From Leptospira_B sp964571605 (GTDB lineage Bacteria > Spirochaetota > Leptospiria > Leptospirales > Leptospiraceae): a stretch of DNA of 30,182 bases. The position numbers and the translations under genes are program-made. Of this stretch, positions 17,122 through 25,700 are shown in pieces. Position 1 is the stretch's first letter. Every line of letters starts with the position of its first letter. Location: the NCBI GenBank assembly GCA_964571605.1, contig CAZNCS010000022.1, forward strand, positions 1-30,182. The letters run 5' to 3'. The notes beneath the pieces are model-generated. The model did not search any database. It was not told the DNA's origin and saw only the letters and a list, made by a program, of their open reading frames with translations.

Positions 17122-17731
17122 ACGAGTTGATCTGATTTTACGAAATGCACGAGATCTTATCGGAGAAAAAGGGATAGATGCAGTCAGTATGAGGGAAATA
17201 GCCCAAGTTTCGGGAATTCAAATAGGCTCCTTATACCAATATTTTCCCGGAAAAAATCAACTTTTACTTACGATTATGAATGAATACTATGATCGTCTGT
17301 ATCGGAGAACAAAAGAACTTTTAGAACCTGTTCGGACTATTTCCGAATTGGAAACTGCGGGGAAAAAAGCTCTCGAGCAATTTATAAATTTATTCCAAAC
17401 GGATCCTGCACTTGCAAATCTCTGGGCAGGGGCACGCGCTATTCCGGAATTAGTAGTCGAAGACGTTCGCGATAGTTACAGGAATGCTGACCTAATCGTA
17501 AAAACAACATTACGCTGTTTGACCGGTTTACGCGAATCCGATATCCGACCGTTTGCTCTCTATTTCACTCATTCCATAGGTTCTATTATCAGTTTGGCGT
17601 CGGAGCTTAACCCAGAACATGGCAAGGCTGTGGTTCGAGAATGCGAAGAAATCGTACGTTTGCGGTTGCAATCCTTTAAAGAACTCTCTGAAACTAGGAA
17701 TTCTAAAAAAAGCCGGAAACCCAAGGCTTAA
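17078..17731 (+). CDS. TetR/AcrR-family transcriptional regulator (TetR-1)
   Basis: The 217-residue protein has an N-terminal helix-turn-helix (MREIAQVSGIQIGSLYQYFPGKNQLL at about 43-68) typical of TetR, followed by a helical ligand-binding domain of about 150 residues and a basic tail (NSKKSRKPKA). It is divergent from the FMO operon, and the intervening 139 bp contains two copies of a 13-bp palindrome. A third copy lies in front of the FGGY kinase gene. It is therefore the best candidate for repressor of both operons. Its ATG is about 20 bases from the nearest good ribosome-binding site, which is better placed for a short overlapping frame. The inducer is unknown. Confidence 0.9.
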   Translation: MKQGIRTPTQTRSRERVDLILRNARDLIGEKGIDAVSMREIAQVSGIQIGSLYQYFPGKNQLLLTIMNEYYDRLYRRTKELLEPVRTISELETAGKKALEQFINLFQTDPALANLWAGARAIPELVVEDVRDSYRNADLIVKTTLRCLTGLRESDIRPFALYFTHSIGSIISLASELNPEHGKAVVRECEEIVRLRLQSFKELSETRNSKKSRKPKA

Positions 17732-17777
17732 ACTTCATTCACCGAAAAAGCAAATCATTCGGCCACACGTATAATTA

Positions 17778-18767
17778 TTATTTCTTAGTATAACCGTTCT
17801 CTCGGAACCAGGTTACTGTTTTTTGAATGGTTTCCTCAATTGGAGTCTGAGGCAGTCCTAGCTTATTTATTGCCTTGGAACAGTCATACCATTCCGTCAT
17901 CTTAGCGATTCTTACTTCACTCGTGGTGACCAAAGGAGGTTGTTTTGTTATAGAAGAGACAAACTCAAAAAGATGTCCAAGCGTAAGTGCTAATTTGAAT
18001 GGGAGTTTAAGAGATGGGGGTTTGACTCCTGCAATCTTTGCGATTAGTTTTAAATAATCCTGAACCGTAATATTTGTATTTCCTAAAAGATATCTTTCGC
18101 CTACTTTTCCTTTTTTTGCGGCGAGGATATGGCCTCGAGCCACATCCTTTACATCGATAATATTTAGTCCTCCATCAATATAACCTGGCATTTTATTTTC
18201 CATAATATCGATAATCGTTCTTCCGGATGGAGAAGGTTTACTGTCGTTCTCTCCGATGACTAGAGTGGGATTGACGATTACAATAGGAAGACCCTGCATA
18301 GCCAGAATTCTCGCTTCGTTTTCGGCAATGTATTTGGACATCGTATAGTGGTCTTTGGCTTGCCAAAAATTAAAAGTCCTTTCTTCATTCGCTTGTATAG
18401 GTCCGCTTGCGGCTACTGCGTTATTCGAGCTAGTATAGACAACTTTTTCTACTCCAACTTTCAAGGCCGTCTTGAGAGTTGTTTTTGTACCTTCTACATT
18501 AATATCATAAAATGATTTAGGGTCTGGAGCCCAATGTCCGTTATACGCCGCCGCTAAATATAGAGTATCACAACCTTTAAGCGCATTTTCTACGAAATCA
18601 CCGTCACGGATATCACCATATACTTTCTCTACATCAAACTTAAGGATATCGCTCCGGCTACTCCGGTCTCTTACTAAAAATATCCTTACATCTTCTCCAT
18701 CCTTAAGCAACTCCCTTACTATGGAAGAGCCCATAAACCCTGTTGATCCAATAACAAGTTTTTTCAC
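17778..18767 (-). CDS. NAD(P)-dependent epimerase/dehydratase, HpnA-like (copy A)
   Basis: The 329-residue extended SDR shows GSTGFMG at 7-13, the acidic-rich VYGDIRDGD segment, the catalytic Ser in VVYTSSNN and Tyr-Thr-Met-Ser-Lys (HYTMSK). The pattern PTLVIGENDSKPSPSGRTIIDIMENKMPGYIDGGLNIIDVKDVARGHILA and the ending WFRENGY match hopanoid-associated sugar epimerase HpnA proteins closely from memory. It is a clear paralogue of the gene at 20708-21694. The start is GTG 18767 with AGGA 7 bases upstream, three bases after the phosphatase stop, so it is translated from the same operon. The likely substrate is a nucleotide sugar or a lipid-type alcohol/ketone. Confidence 0.88.
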   Translation of the reverse strand: MKKLVIGSTGFMGSSIVRELLKDGEDVRIFLVRDRSSRSDILKFDVEKVYGDIRDGDFVENALKGCDTLYLAAAYNGHWAPDPKSFYDINVEGTKTTLKTALKVGVEKVVYTSSNNAVAASGPIQANEERTFNFWQAKDHYTMSKYIAENEARILAMQGLPIVIVNPTLVIGENDSKPSPSGRTIIDIMENKMPGYIDGGLNIIDVKDVARGHILAAKKGKVGERYLLGNTNITVQDYLKLIAKIAGVKPPSLKLPFKLALTLGHLFEFVSSITKQPPLVTTSEVRIAKMTEWYDCSKAINKLGLPQTPIEETIQKTVTWFRENGYTKK

Positions 18768-18770
18768 TAT

Positions 18771-20630
18771 TTATCCTTCCGATATTGTATTCTGCAGACG
18801 GGAAATTTCCTGTTGGTATTCTTCCGCTCTCTGCGAACGATTTGATTTTTTATAAAGACGAACGAGTAATTTCAAAACAGGAATCACCTCCGGCTTTCGA
18901 CTGTAAACCCGCTCGGCCATATCGATTGCTTCTTCGATCAGACCGGCCTTAGCATATTGAATGGCGCTATAAAGAATCATTTGCAAACCGGAAGGTTGGA
19001 CGTTTGCGAAATTCTCAGCGGCTCGGGCCGCTTCCGCAGGTTTTTCCATTTCACGGTAAACTCGGTAAAGAAGATTCCAAACAGCGGGGTCAGTCGGATT
19101 TAGTTCAGCCTCTTTTTTCAAATACAAAAGTGCGGAAGAAGTTTCATTTTTTTCCAAAAGCTGCAGCGGTGTAGCGAGTCTTTCTAATGCCTCGCTTTTG
19201 TCCCGAATCGTATCAGAATGAAATTTAATACTGAGCAAAGATAGATCATCCGTGAGCTCTCCTCTTTCTTGGAGACGATTTCCGATTCGTTCCAGATCCC
19301 CGTCGCAGTCCTCGATATGATTTAGAATCGCGGTATGATCTTCATTCATGATTCGAGTTTCTGACGTGTCGTAACCGATCGCGAGATCGTCTCTGCCGTC
19401 CGAACCGATTACAATCAGATCTCCCGGGCGAATCCAACAGGTTTCGATTCTAGCCTTTTCACGAAGTAGTCCCAGTTTGAAATTTGTGGCTTCCTCCGCC
19501 AGAAACGTTGCTCGCCCTGCACGCAATCGAATCAAAAAGGGATGTTCTGCGTTTATGTAATAAAGAAATCCGTTTTCTTCGTCCACCAGGCCTATGACTA
19601 ACGACATAGACATGGAACCGTCAAACCCTTCGAAAACATTATTGAGGTCGTTAAGCGCCGTACGCAACCATCGTTCCGGAAAATACTGGGACAGAATCCC
19701 ATCTCGATTCGTTCTTTCAATTAAAGCTCTTAGCGCGGTCCCAAAGACTAGAACTCCTCCGGCACCCTGCATGGATTTTCCCATCGCATCCCCATTCGCA
19801 AACATACAATAATTGCGTCCACGTAAGACGATTTGATCCGCCACACAAATATCGCCTCCTAGTTCGTGGGCTTTGTCTTTAAATGTAAAAGTTTTTTTCT
19901 GCTTGATATAAGTGCGAAATTGAACCGTTTTCGATCGGATTCGAATACCAGCCAATGGTCGAATCAGAAGTGATGTCAAAAAATAATCGCCGTCTTGTTG
20001 GTCTTTGAGACGACTAACTTCACTTATTGCATCCTCATAAGAACGATTTAACGTGCGCAGCATAAGTCCGGTCACCACGAGCACACTAATCCCCGTAACG
20101 AGAAAGTCTTCAGTGCGCGATTTAGCACTGGCATAATCGGAAAACCATCCAGGACGTAATTCTTGCAAATAGCTGATGCCTATTACGCCGACGATAAAGA
20201 AGAACATTGCCATCCAATCGAATTTCTGCCCCAGGATGAGCATGTACAAAATCAGCAAGGGGATGAGTAACATTATATTTGCACTTACTATACCGCCCGT
20301 GTATTGGATCTGAACGAATGTAGTAACCGCACCGATCACAAATGTAGGAGCGACTATCCATCTGAATTGGCTCCTAAATCGTGCAAAAAAGTAAAACAAG
20401 ACTGCGAAGACAAAGGCAATCCAGATAGCAATTAGGCCGCCTGTCTCGAACCCTTCCCTAAAAAACTCCGAACCTAAACCGATGCCCATAGCAAAAATTC
20501 CGGACAAAAGTGTCCCGTTCAAGATACGATGCCTCATTACAAAAAGTTCCGACGGCCCTAAAACAAACGACCCGAACCGAGAGAGCTCTTCTCCAATCAT
20601 ATTCGCAATTATTCTAATTTTCGCTTTCAT
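18771..20630 (-). CDS. Membrane SpoIIE/PP2C-type phosphatase with C-terminal TPR repeats
   Basis: The 619-residue protein has about six membrane helices in residues 40-195, a linker near 200-245, then a PPM/SpoIIE phosphatase domain: GGD at 258-260, NGD at 280-281, GSDG at 409-412 and TDD at 460-462 supply the metal-binding aspartates. The C-terminal 135 residues contain TPR-like helical pairs (ALLYLKKEAELNPTDPAVWNLLYRVYREM, AAENFANVQPSGLQMILYSAIQYAKAGLIEEAIDMAERVYSRKPE). In spirochaetes such proteins are signalling phosphatases, often acting on anti-sigma-factor antagonists or similar. The N-terminal membrane part may sense an envelope signal. It is sandwiched between two epimerase paralogues, and its stop lies 3 bases before the downstream start. 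Confidence 0.88.
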   Translation of the reverse strand: MKAKIRIIANMIGEELSRFGSFVLGPSELFVMRHRILNGTLLSGIFAMGIGLGSEFFREGFETGGLIAIWIAFVFAVLFYFFARFRSQFRWIVAPTFVIGAVTTFVQIQYTGGIVSANIMLLIPLLILYMLILGQKFDWMAMFFFIVGVIGISYLQELRPGWFSDYASAKSRTEDFLVTGISVLVVTGLMLRTLNRSYEDAISEVSRLKDQQDGDYFLTSLLIRPLAGIRIRSKTVQFRTYIKQKKTFTFKDKAHELGGDICVADQIVLRGRNYCMFANGDAMGKSMQGAGGVLVFGTALRALIERTNRDGILSQYFPERWLRTALNDLNNVFEGFDGSMSMSLVIGLVDEENGFLYYINAEHPFLIRLRAGRATFLAEEATNFKLGLLREKARIETCWIRPGDLIVIGSDGRDDLAIGYDTSETRIMNEDHTAILNHIEDCDGDLERIGNRLQERGELTDDLSLLSIKFHSDTIRDKSEALERLATPLQLLEKNETSSALLYLKKEAELNPTDPAVWNLLYRVYREMEKPAEAARAAENFANVQPSGLQMILYSAIQYAKAGLIEEAIDMAERVYSRKPEVIPVLKLLVRLYKKSNRSQRAEEYQQEISRLQNTISEG

Positions 20631-20707
20631 GTTACTTCCCTACTACCGCGTACCTGCAACCATCTCCCTATAGGAAGAGGAGCAGGTGATTCGCGAACCT
20701 ACCGACT

Positions 20708-21694
20708 CTATTTTTTTAAATAACCATTTTCTCGGAACCAGACTAGCGCCTTCTGAACGGCTTCTTTGACGGGTGTTTGAGGAAGACCTAGTTCTTTAAC
20801 AGCTTTGGAACAATCGAAATACTCTTTTGATTTTCCGATTCTCACTTCGGATGCGGTGGCTATCGGATGTTTTTTAGTGATAGCTGCTCCTAATTCGAAT
20901 ACATAACCTAATGCTAATGCTGCATAATAAGGGATTTTAATTCGAGGAGGTTTGACTCCGGCGAGTTCCGCAATGAGCCCAAAGTAATCCGATAAGGTCA
21001 TATTTTCGTTACCTAAAAGATACCTTTCCCCTACTCTTCCTTTTTTGGCCGCGAGTAGATGACCCTTTGCAACATCCTCTACATCGATAAGATTTGTGCC
21101 TCCTTCGATGTACCCTGGCATCGCACCTTGAGCGACGTCTAGGATCATCTGGCCGGAAGTAGTAGGTTTTAAGTCTCCAGCTCCGATTACGAGAGTAGGA
21201 TTTACTACCACGATCGGTAAACCCATCGAAACGAATTTAAGTGCTTCCACTTCTCCCAGATATTTCGAAATGGAATAATGATCTCCCGATTTCCAATGGT
21301 TGAATTCTGCAGTTTCATCCGCAGGAATTTCGCCGTGAGCACCTATGGTATTTCCAGTACTTGTATAAATAACTTTCTCAATTCCGGCATCTAAAGCCGC
21401 TTTCATAGAAGTTTTGGTACCTTCTACATTCACTTCGTACGGTAATTTTTTATCTGGAACCCAGTGGGCAAAAAAGGCCGCAGTATGATATAGAGTATCG
21501 CAACCTTTCAAAGCGGATCTCATAGAATCTCCGTCGCATATATCGCCGTAGGCAATATCCACATCTAGCCCGACTAGGCTTTTGGTATTTGTATTCTTGC
21601 GGATCAGTACTTTAACTTCCTGACCATCTTTAAGTAATTGCCGAACTATGGATGAACCGATGAAACCAGCGGCCCCCGTTACTAGTTTTTTCAT
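20708..21694 (-). CDS. NAD(P)-dependent epimerase/dehydratase, HpnA-like (copy B)
   Basis: The 328-residue paralogue of copy A has GAAGFIG at 7-13, AYGDICDGD, the catalytic Ser in VIYTSTGN and YSISK. Roughly half of positions appear identical to copy A by eye, including the shared blocks VVNPTLVIG, GYLKK-type C-terminus and KVGERYLLGN/RVGERYLLGN. GAGGA lies 4 bases before the ATG. It is the first gene of the minus-strand operon, 77 bases before the phosphatase. The divergent 268-bp region with the FGGY kinase carries a palindromic operator (21903-21915), 209 bp upstream of this start, and a TGTCA-cag-TGTCA direct repeat near 21798-21810. Confidence 0.88.
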   Translation of the reverse strand: MKKLVTGAAGFIGSSIVRQLLKDGQEVKVLIRKNTNTKSLVGLDVDIAYGDICDGDSMRSALKGCDTLYHTAAFFAHWVPDKKLPYEVNVEGTKTSMKAALDAGIEKVIYTSTGNTIGAHGEIPADETAEFNHWKSGDHYSISKYLGEVEALKFVSMGLPIVVVNPTLVIGAGDLKPTTSGQMILDVAQGAMPGYIEGGTNLIDVEDVAKGHLLAAKKGRVGERYLLGNENMTLSDYFGLIAELAGVKPPRIKIPYYAALALGYVFELGAAITKKHPIATASEVRIGKSKEYFDCSKAVKELGLPQTPVKEAVQKALVWFRENGYLKK

Positions 21695-21902
21695 AAATCC
21701 TCGTTGTTTGTGAATTTGAGTTTCTCGCAGGCAGATGCAGTTGATTTAGGCGTCTCTTTTTCCTCAATATTCATGAAGAAGATTCAGATTATAAGTGTCA
21801 CAGTGTCAATGAAGAAACGGGAAATTAGTCGGCTTTTGTCGAAATATTTATCGAAAGTCTGTTTATCAAGGGCCATAAAATGACAATACAAGTGTTATTT
21901 AA

Positions 21903-21915
21903 TAATCAATGATCA
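21903..21915. promoter_or_regulatory. Operator O3: TAATCAATGATCA (one mismatch to O1)
   Basis: It matches O1 at 12 of 13 positions, and the flank (ATTTTT) also matches that of O1/O2. It lies 57 bases upstream of the kinase ATG, where a repressor would block transcription. It links this operon to TetR-1 by sequence. Confidence 0.62.
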
Positions 21916-21971
21916 TTTTTAATAAACGTTTGTTGACTTTTTAGCTAAGAACACCCCAATGGGTGGCTGGC

Positions 21972-23603
21972 ATGAAGACACAGAAACATTTATCCGGAAA
22001 TGACAATTTAATCTTGGCAATCGATCTCGGGACATCGGGATGCAAATCCGCAGTCTGCACAATCGACGGAAGAATTTTATCATGGGCTTTCCGAGGAGTG
22101 GAATTAATCATACTACCTGGAAACGGAGCCGAACAACGTCCCCTAGATTGGTGGAATGCATTCCTTGAAAGTGCACGCATTGCGCTCATGGAATCTGGAG
22201 TAGATCGAAGCAAAATACGTGGAATTTGCTGCTCAACTCAAGGCGAAGTGACCGTTCCTGTTGACGAATATGGTCAGGAATTAATGAATGCAGTCCTCTG
22301 GATGGATATGAGAGGAGCCGAACATATCCAAAAACATGCAGGTGGGCCGGTAGCAGGTTACTCTGCACTAAAACTCTGGAATTGGATTCGATTGACGGGA
22401 GGCGCTCCGTCATTGTCCGGAAAAGATCCAGCAGCCCATATGCTTCTAATTAAAAATGAATTTCCTCAAGTTTACGAAAGAACATATAAATTCCTGAACG
22501 CTCTCGATTATCTGAACATGAAACTGACAGGAAAGTTTGTAACCACTCCGGATTCCATTCTCACTTCTTGGGTAACAGATAATCGGGATTCTAATCGGGT
22601 TCGTTATGATTCAACTTTGCTTTCTGCGAGCGGTATTGATCCGCAAAAATTTCCCGAAATCGTAGCATGTACTGATATAATCGGGAACCTATTGCCGGAA
22701 GTCGCATCGGCTCTAAATCTCCCTCTAGGAACCCCGGTTGTAGGAGGTTGTATTGACACTGCCGCCGCTGCCATCGGCTCCGGTGCAGTATTTGACGGGG
22801 ATGCTCATCTTTATATAGGCACCTCGTCTTGGATTGCAGCTCATATTCCTCATAAAAAAACAGATATCATTTCCTCCATCGCGTCGGTACCTTGTGCCAT
22901 TCCTGGAAAGTATTTGATGACGGCTATGCAGACTACCGCAGGTGCTAATTTAAGTTTTCTCAAAGACCGAATCTTGTACCATCAGGACGAACTGCTACGA
23001 GAGGAACATGTTTCCGACGTATACAAAATCCTGGATCGTATCGCGGCCAGAACACCTGCAGGAAGTAGAGGTCTCCTCTATATGCCTTGGCTCTATGGGG
23101 AAAGATGTCCAGTAGACGATCTATCCCTGAGGGGCGGGATGGTGAACCTATCCCTCGGACATAGTCGCGAAGATATTATCCGCGCCTTTCTCGAAGGTGT
23201 TGCGATGAATACTAGATGGATGATAAAGCCGGTAGAAAAATTCCTCAAAAAGAATTTGTCTGCAATTACAATTGTCGGTGGCGGAGCGACATCCGATGTC
23301 TGGTGCCAAATTTTTGCAGATACTATGGGGCTTACAGTGCGCCAACCGGAAGAGCCTATGCAATCGAACGCAAGGGGTGCCGCATGGATTGCCGGAATGG
23401 GCCTTGGCCTCATAAAGGTATCCGACATACCCGAACTCATTCGAATCAAAGCAGAATACATACCTAATAAAAAGAGCAAAGAAGTAATGGATGAAATGTT
23501 CAGTCGATTCCTACAATTGCACAAACGTCTGGCTCCTCTGTACAAAAGCTGGAATCAGGATAAGGATTCGATCGCCCGAGGAAAAACATCCGTCTCAATC
23601 TAG
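21972..23603 (+). CDS. FGGY-family carbohydrate kinase (xylulokinase-like)
   Basis: The 543-residue cytoplasmic kinase has the ATPase phosphate-1 loop (ILAIDLGTSGCKSAVC at about 14-29), the substrate-side WMDMR (VLWMDMRGAEHI), a GCIDTAAAAIGSG phosphate-2 region, YIGTSSW and the adenosine motif ITIVGGGATSDVWCQIFAD. These features place it with ketose kinases (xylulose, ribulose, fuculose types). Slightly longer than the usual 480-520 residues. ATG 21972 is favoured: GGTGG lies 5 bases before it. A GTG at 21963 is an alternative. The MFS transporter follows after 12 bases. The substrate is unknown, but the downstream class II aldolase suggests a ketose that is phosphorylated and then cleaved. 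Confidence 0.88.
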   Translation: MKTQKHLSGNDNLILAIDLGTSGCKSAVCTIDGRILSWAFRGVELIILPGNGAEQRPLDWWNAFLESARIALMESGVDRSKIRGICCSTQGEVTVPVDEYGQELMNAVLWMDMRGAEHIQKHAGGPVAGYSALKLWNWIRLTGGAPSLSGKDPAAHMLLIKNEFPQVYERTYKFLNALDYLNMKLTGKFVTTPDSILTSWVTDNRDSNRVRYDSTLLSASGIDPQKFPEIVACTDIIGNLLPEVASALNLPLGTPVVGGCIDTAAAAIGSGAVFDGDAHLYIGTSSWIAAHIPHKKTDIISSIASVPCAIPGKYLMTAMQTTAGANLSFLKDRILYHQDELLREEHVSDVYKILDRIAARTPAGSRGLLYMPWLYGERCPVDDLSLRGGMVNLSLGHSREDIIRAFLEGVAMNTRWMIKPVEKFLKKNLSAITIVGGGATSDVWCQIFADTMGLTVRQPEEPMQSNARGAAWIAGMGLGLIKVSDIPELIRIKAEYIPNKKSKEVMDEMFSRFLQLHKRLAPLYKSWNQDKDSIARGKTSVSI

Positions 23604-23615
23604 GAGAAACATTAT

Positions 23616-24836
23616 ATGGAAAAAATAAACTATTACAGACCTTATCGATGGATCGTTCTCGCGTCATTTATGGCGGTAATCGGGGTCAGCCAAATGATCT
23701 ATTTGAACTTCGTTTCCTTAATGACGGAAGTTCAGAATTTGTACGGTGTATCGGAATTAATGGCCAGCGCATTGACTCTATGCAATCCTCTTATGTTCAC
23801 CTTGGTATCCATGCCGGCAGGCGCAATGACGGATCGAAAAGGGTATAGATTCACAATTCGCCTGGGCCTCCTCATCATGTCGATCTTTGCGTGTATGAGG
23901 ATCTATACCGGAAGTTTCTGGCTCCTTCTTATCTGCCAGATTGGAAATGCAATCGCACAACCGTTCATAATGAACGGAATCACAAAATTAGCGGCGGATT
24001 GGTTTGCGGAAGAACAAAGAGCTATCGCCACCGGTTTAGGTACTGCAGGAATGTTTGCAGGTTTGGCTCTTGGATTTTCTGTACCTCCTCATTTGAATCT
24101 TAGTTTAGGTTTAAGCGGCACTATGATGGTAATTGCTTCGGTGACAGTCGTCCTAAGTATAGGTTTCTTTCTTTTAGTAAAAGAAAATCATACAACCACA
24201 ACGGAACAAATAGAACGTCTGCATTCATTCACTGCATTTTCAGAAGTGATTCTTCTAATCAAAGACCGTGCTATTTTGCGCATTATACTCATGTCATTTC
24301 TCGCCTTTGGAATTTTCAACGGATTGACGACTTGGTTGGAAGGGATTTTAGGTCAGAATGGAATTGGAGCTATAGACGTGGGAAATATCGGCGGAGTGAT
24401 GATTCTAACAGGGATACTCGGCTCTCTTGTGATTCCTACGATCTCCGATTCCGTACAACGTAGAAAACCATTTCTTCTCTTCTGCGGAATTTCAGGCATT
24501 GCCCTCATACTACCCCTTTGTTTCAGTAGCGAACTACCTCTACTCTATCTGTATGCAGGATTATTGGGCTTTTTGTTTTTACCTGGTTTTGCACTCCTCC
24601 TAGTCATGTCGGAAGAAATCGCAGGTCCGGAAAGAGCCGGCGGAGCTGCAGGTGCAGTGATGCTATTAGGAAACGCAGGTGGAGTGACCGTATCCATATT
24701 GATGGCAGTTGTAAAAAGTGAAACCACAGGTTGGAGACCGGCTGAATACCTTCTTCTGGGATTATTGATAACGATCTTCATACTCGCTCTATTTACTCCG
24801 GAAAGTTTTCGGGCAGAGAAAAAGAAAACTTCCTAA
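23616..24836 (+). CDS. Major facilitator superfamily transporter
   Basis: The 406-residue inner-membrane protein has about 12 hydrophobic segments (for example FMAVIGVSQMIYLNFVSLM, LLIMSIFACMRIYTGSFWLL, IILMSFLAFGIFNGL, YLLLGLLITIFILALF). An MFS motif A is seen between helices 2 and 3 (GAMTDRKGYRFTIRLG). AGGAGAA lies 8 bases before the ATG. Cotranscribed with the kinase (12-base gap), it is likely to import the kinase substrate or a related compound. A long hairpin follows its stop, before the convergent TetR-2 gene. Confidence 0.92.
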   Translation: MEKINYYRPYRWIVLASFMAVIGVSQMIYLNFVSLMTEVQNLYGVSELMASALTLCNPLMFTLVSMPAGAMTDRKGYRFTIRLGLLIMSIFACMRIYTGSFWLLLICQIGNAIAQPFIMNGITKLAADWFAEEQRAIATGLGTAGMFAGLALGFSVPPHLNLSLGLSGTMMVIASVTVVLSIGFFLLVKENHTTTTEQIERLHSFTAFSEVILLIKDRAILRIILMSFLAFGIFNGLTTWLEGILGQNGIGAIDVGNIGGVMILTGILGSLVIPTISDSVQRRKPFLLFCGISGIALILPLCFSSELPLLYLYAGLLGFLFLPGFALLLVMSEEIAGPERAGGAAGAVMLLGNAGGVTVSILMAVVKSETTGWRPAEYLLLGLLITIFILALFTPESFRAEKKKTS

Positions 24837-24852
24837 ACAGCAGATAGGATAA

Positions 24853-24894
24853 GGGCTCGGGCAAGTGTCGAGTTTTACGACCCAAGCCCGACCC
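24853..24894. terminator. Extended hairpin between convergent MFS and TetR-2 genes
   Basis: GGG(c)TCGGGC (24853-24862) pairs with GCCCGACCC (24886-24894), one bulged C; inside it GTCG/CGAC (24867-24870 and 24878-24881) form a second stem. A U-rich stretch (ATTTTTA) follows only after about 10 bases on the plus strand, so efficiency is uncertain. Position between two 3' ends fits a shared terminator. Confidence 0.5.
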
Positions 24895-24899
24895 AGGCT

Positions 24900-25556
24900 T
24901 CAATTTTTAGGATCGACGTACTCCGGTAAATAACAACGTAGATAGGCGACAGCGGCTCTCCCCGCTTCCCGAACGATTTCATCGGTGATCGTGCCTTGTT
25001 CTCTAAAAGAATACCGAAAGACGGAGTCAATGATTGCAATTGCAATTCCCACTTTGCGGGGCGCATCAGTCCAAGGTGGGATCTCAAAACGATCCTCCAC
25101 TTGCCAGAGAGCTATACTTGCAATTTTTGAATCCAGCTCCTTACCAACGTGCATGGTTTCCTCGTTGCGAACCCCGTATACGACTCGCATAAAAGCAGGA
25201 TCTTCTCTAACTACCTTGGCAGCTTCCGCGGCAAGAAAATACACATAGTCTTGCCAGCTCTCAAATTGAGAAGTATCGACCTGCGATAAATGCGCTGCCA
25301 AAAATTCCGCATGAACGAGCCTGAGACCTAGATAGAGTGCGCCCATATTTGGAAAGAAATGATAAGCAGAAGCCCTCGGAATATCAGCACGCTCGCAAAT
25401 CTTCGCAAAAGTAAGGGATTCAGGGGACTGCTCCCGCAATAATTCCCGGAGAGCCTGAATCAGGGCCGCCCTTCGGCCCCGTCCATAGGGACCTCCCAAC
25501 TTCAAATCCTGTCCTGCATGGACTTCGGGAGACGAATCTTCTGATGGTTTCGGCAT
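24900..25556 (-). CDS. TetR/AcrR-family transcriptional regulator (TetR-2)
   Basis: The 218-residue protein has an extended N-terminus (about 27 residues) before a TetR helix-turn-helix (TFAKICERADIPRASAYHFFPNMGALYLGLRL at about 49-80). The ligand domain is helical, rich in aromatics (FESWQDYVYFLAAEA) and ends LRCYLPEYVDPKN. The gene is divergent from the aldolase operon across 144 bp. The region holds an 18-bp palindrome, ACTCGGC-gttt-GCCGAGT, that may be its operator or part of a terminator. The ATG lacks a clear ribosome-binding site. Likely role: local control of the 25701-29446 operon. Inducer unknown. Confidence 0.9.
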   Translation of the reverse strand: MPKPSEDSSPEVHAGQDLKLGGPYGRGRRAALIQALRELLREQSPESLTFAKICERADIPRASAYHFFPNMGALYLGLRLVHAEFLAAHLSQVDTSQFESWQDYVYFLAAEAAKVVREDPAFMRVVYGVRNEETMHVGKELDSKIASIALWQVEDRFEIPPWTDAPRKVGIAIAIIDSVFRYSFREQGTITDEIVREAGRAAVAYLRCYLPEYVDPKN

Positions 25557-25656
25557 ACTTATACCGACAAAAATCGACTTTCAGAACGATTCAAGTCCAT
25601 TTTTGCGAATTTAAGGGGAAAATTACTCGACAATAGCCGAACATCGCTCATATTTG

Positions 25657-25679
25657 ACTCGGCGTTTGCCGAGTTTTTT
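25657..25679 (+). promoter_or_regulatory. Hairpin ACTCGGC-gttt-GCCGAGT followed by T-run
   Basis: A 7-bp perfect stem, 4-base loop and TTTTT tail make it look like an intrinsic terminator in the direction of the aldolase gene, 21 bases before its start. It is also a good dyad operator for TetR-2. A 5-base alternative pairing (GCCGA 25636-25640 with TCGGC 25659-25663) could compete with it. Confidence 0.5.
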
Positions 25680-25700
25680 GAGTATAGAAGGGAACAAAAG

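Noticed and set aside
20652..20687. ACCTGC/GCAGGT inverted arms between epimerase B and the phosphatase
   Set aside because: Six-bp arms separated by 24 bases with imperfect inner pairing; could easily be chance.
21959..21972. Alternative kinase starts (ATG 21959, GTG 21963)
   Set aside because: ATG 21959 is out of frame, and GTG 21963 has no ribosome-binding site; ATG 21972 has GGTGG at proper distance.
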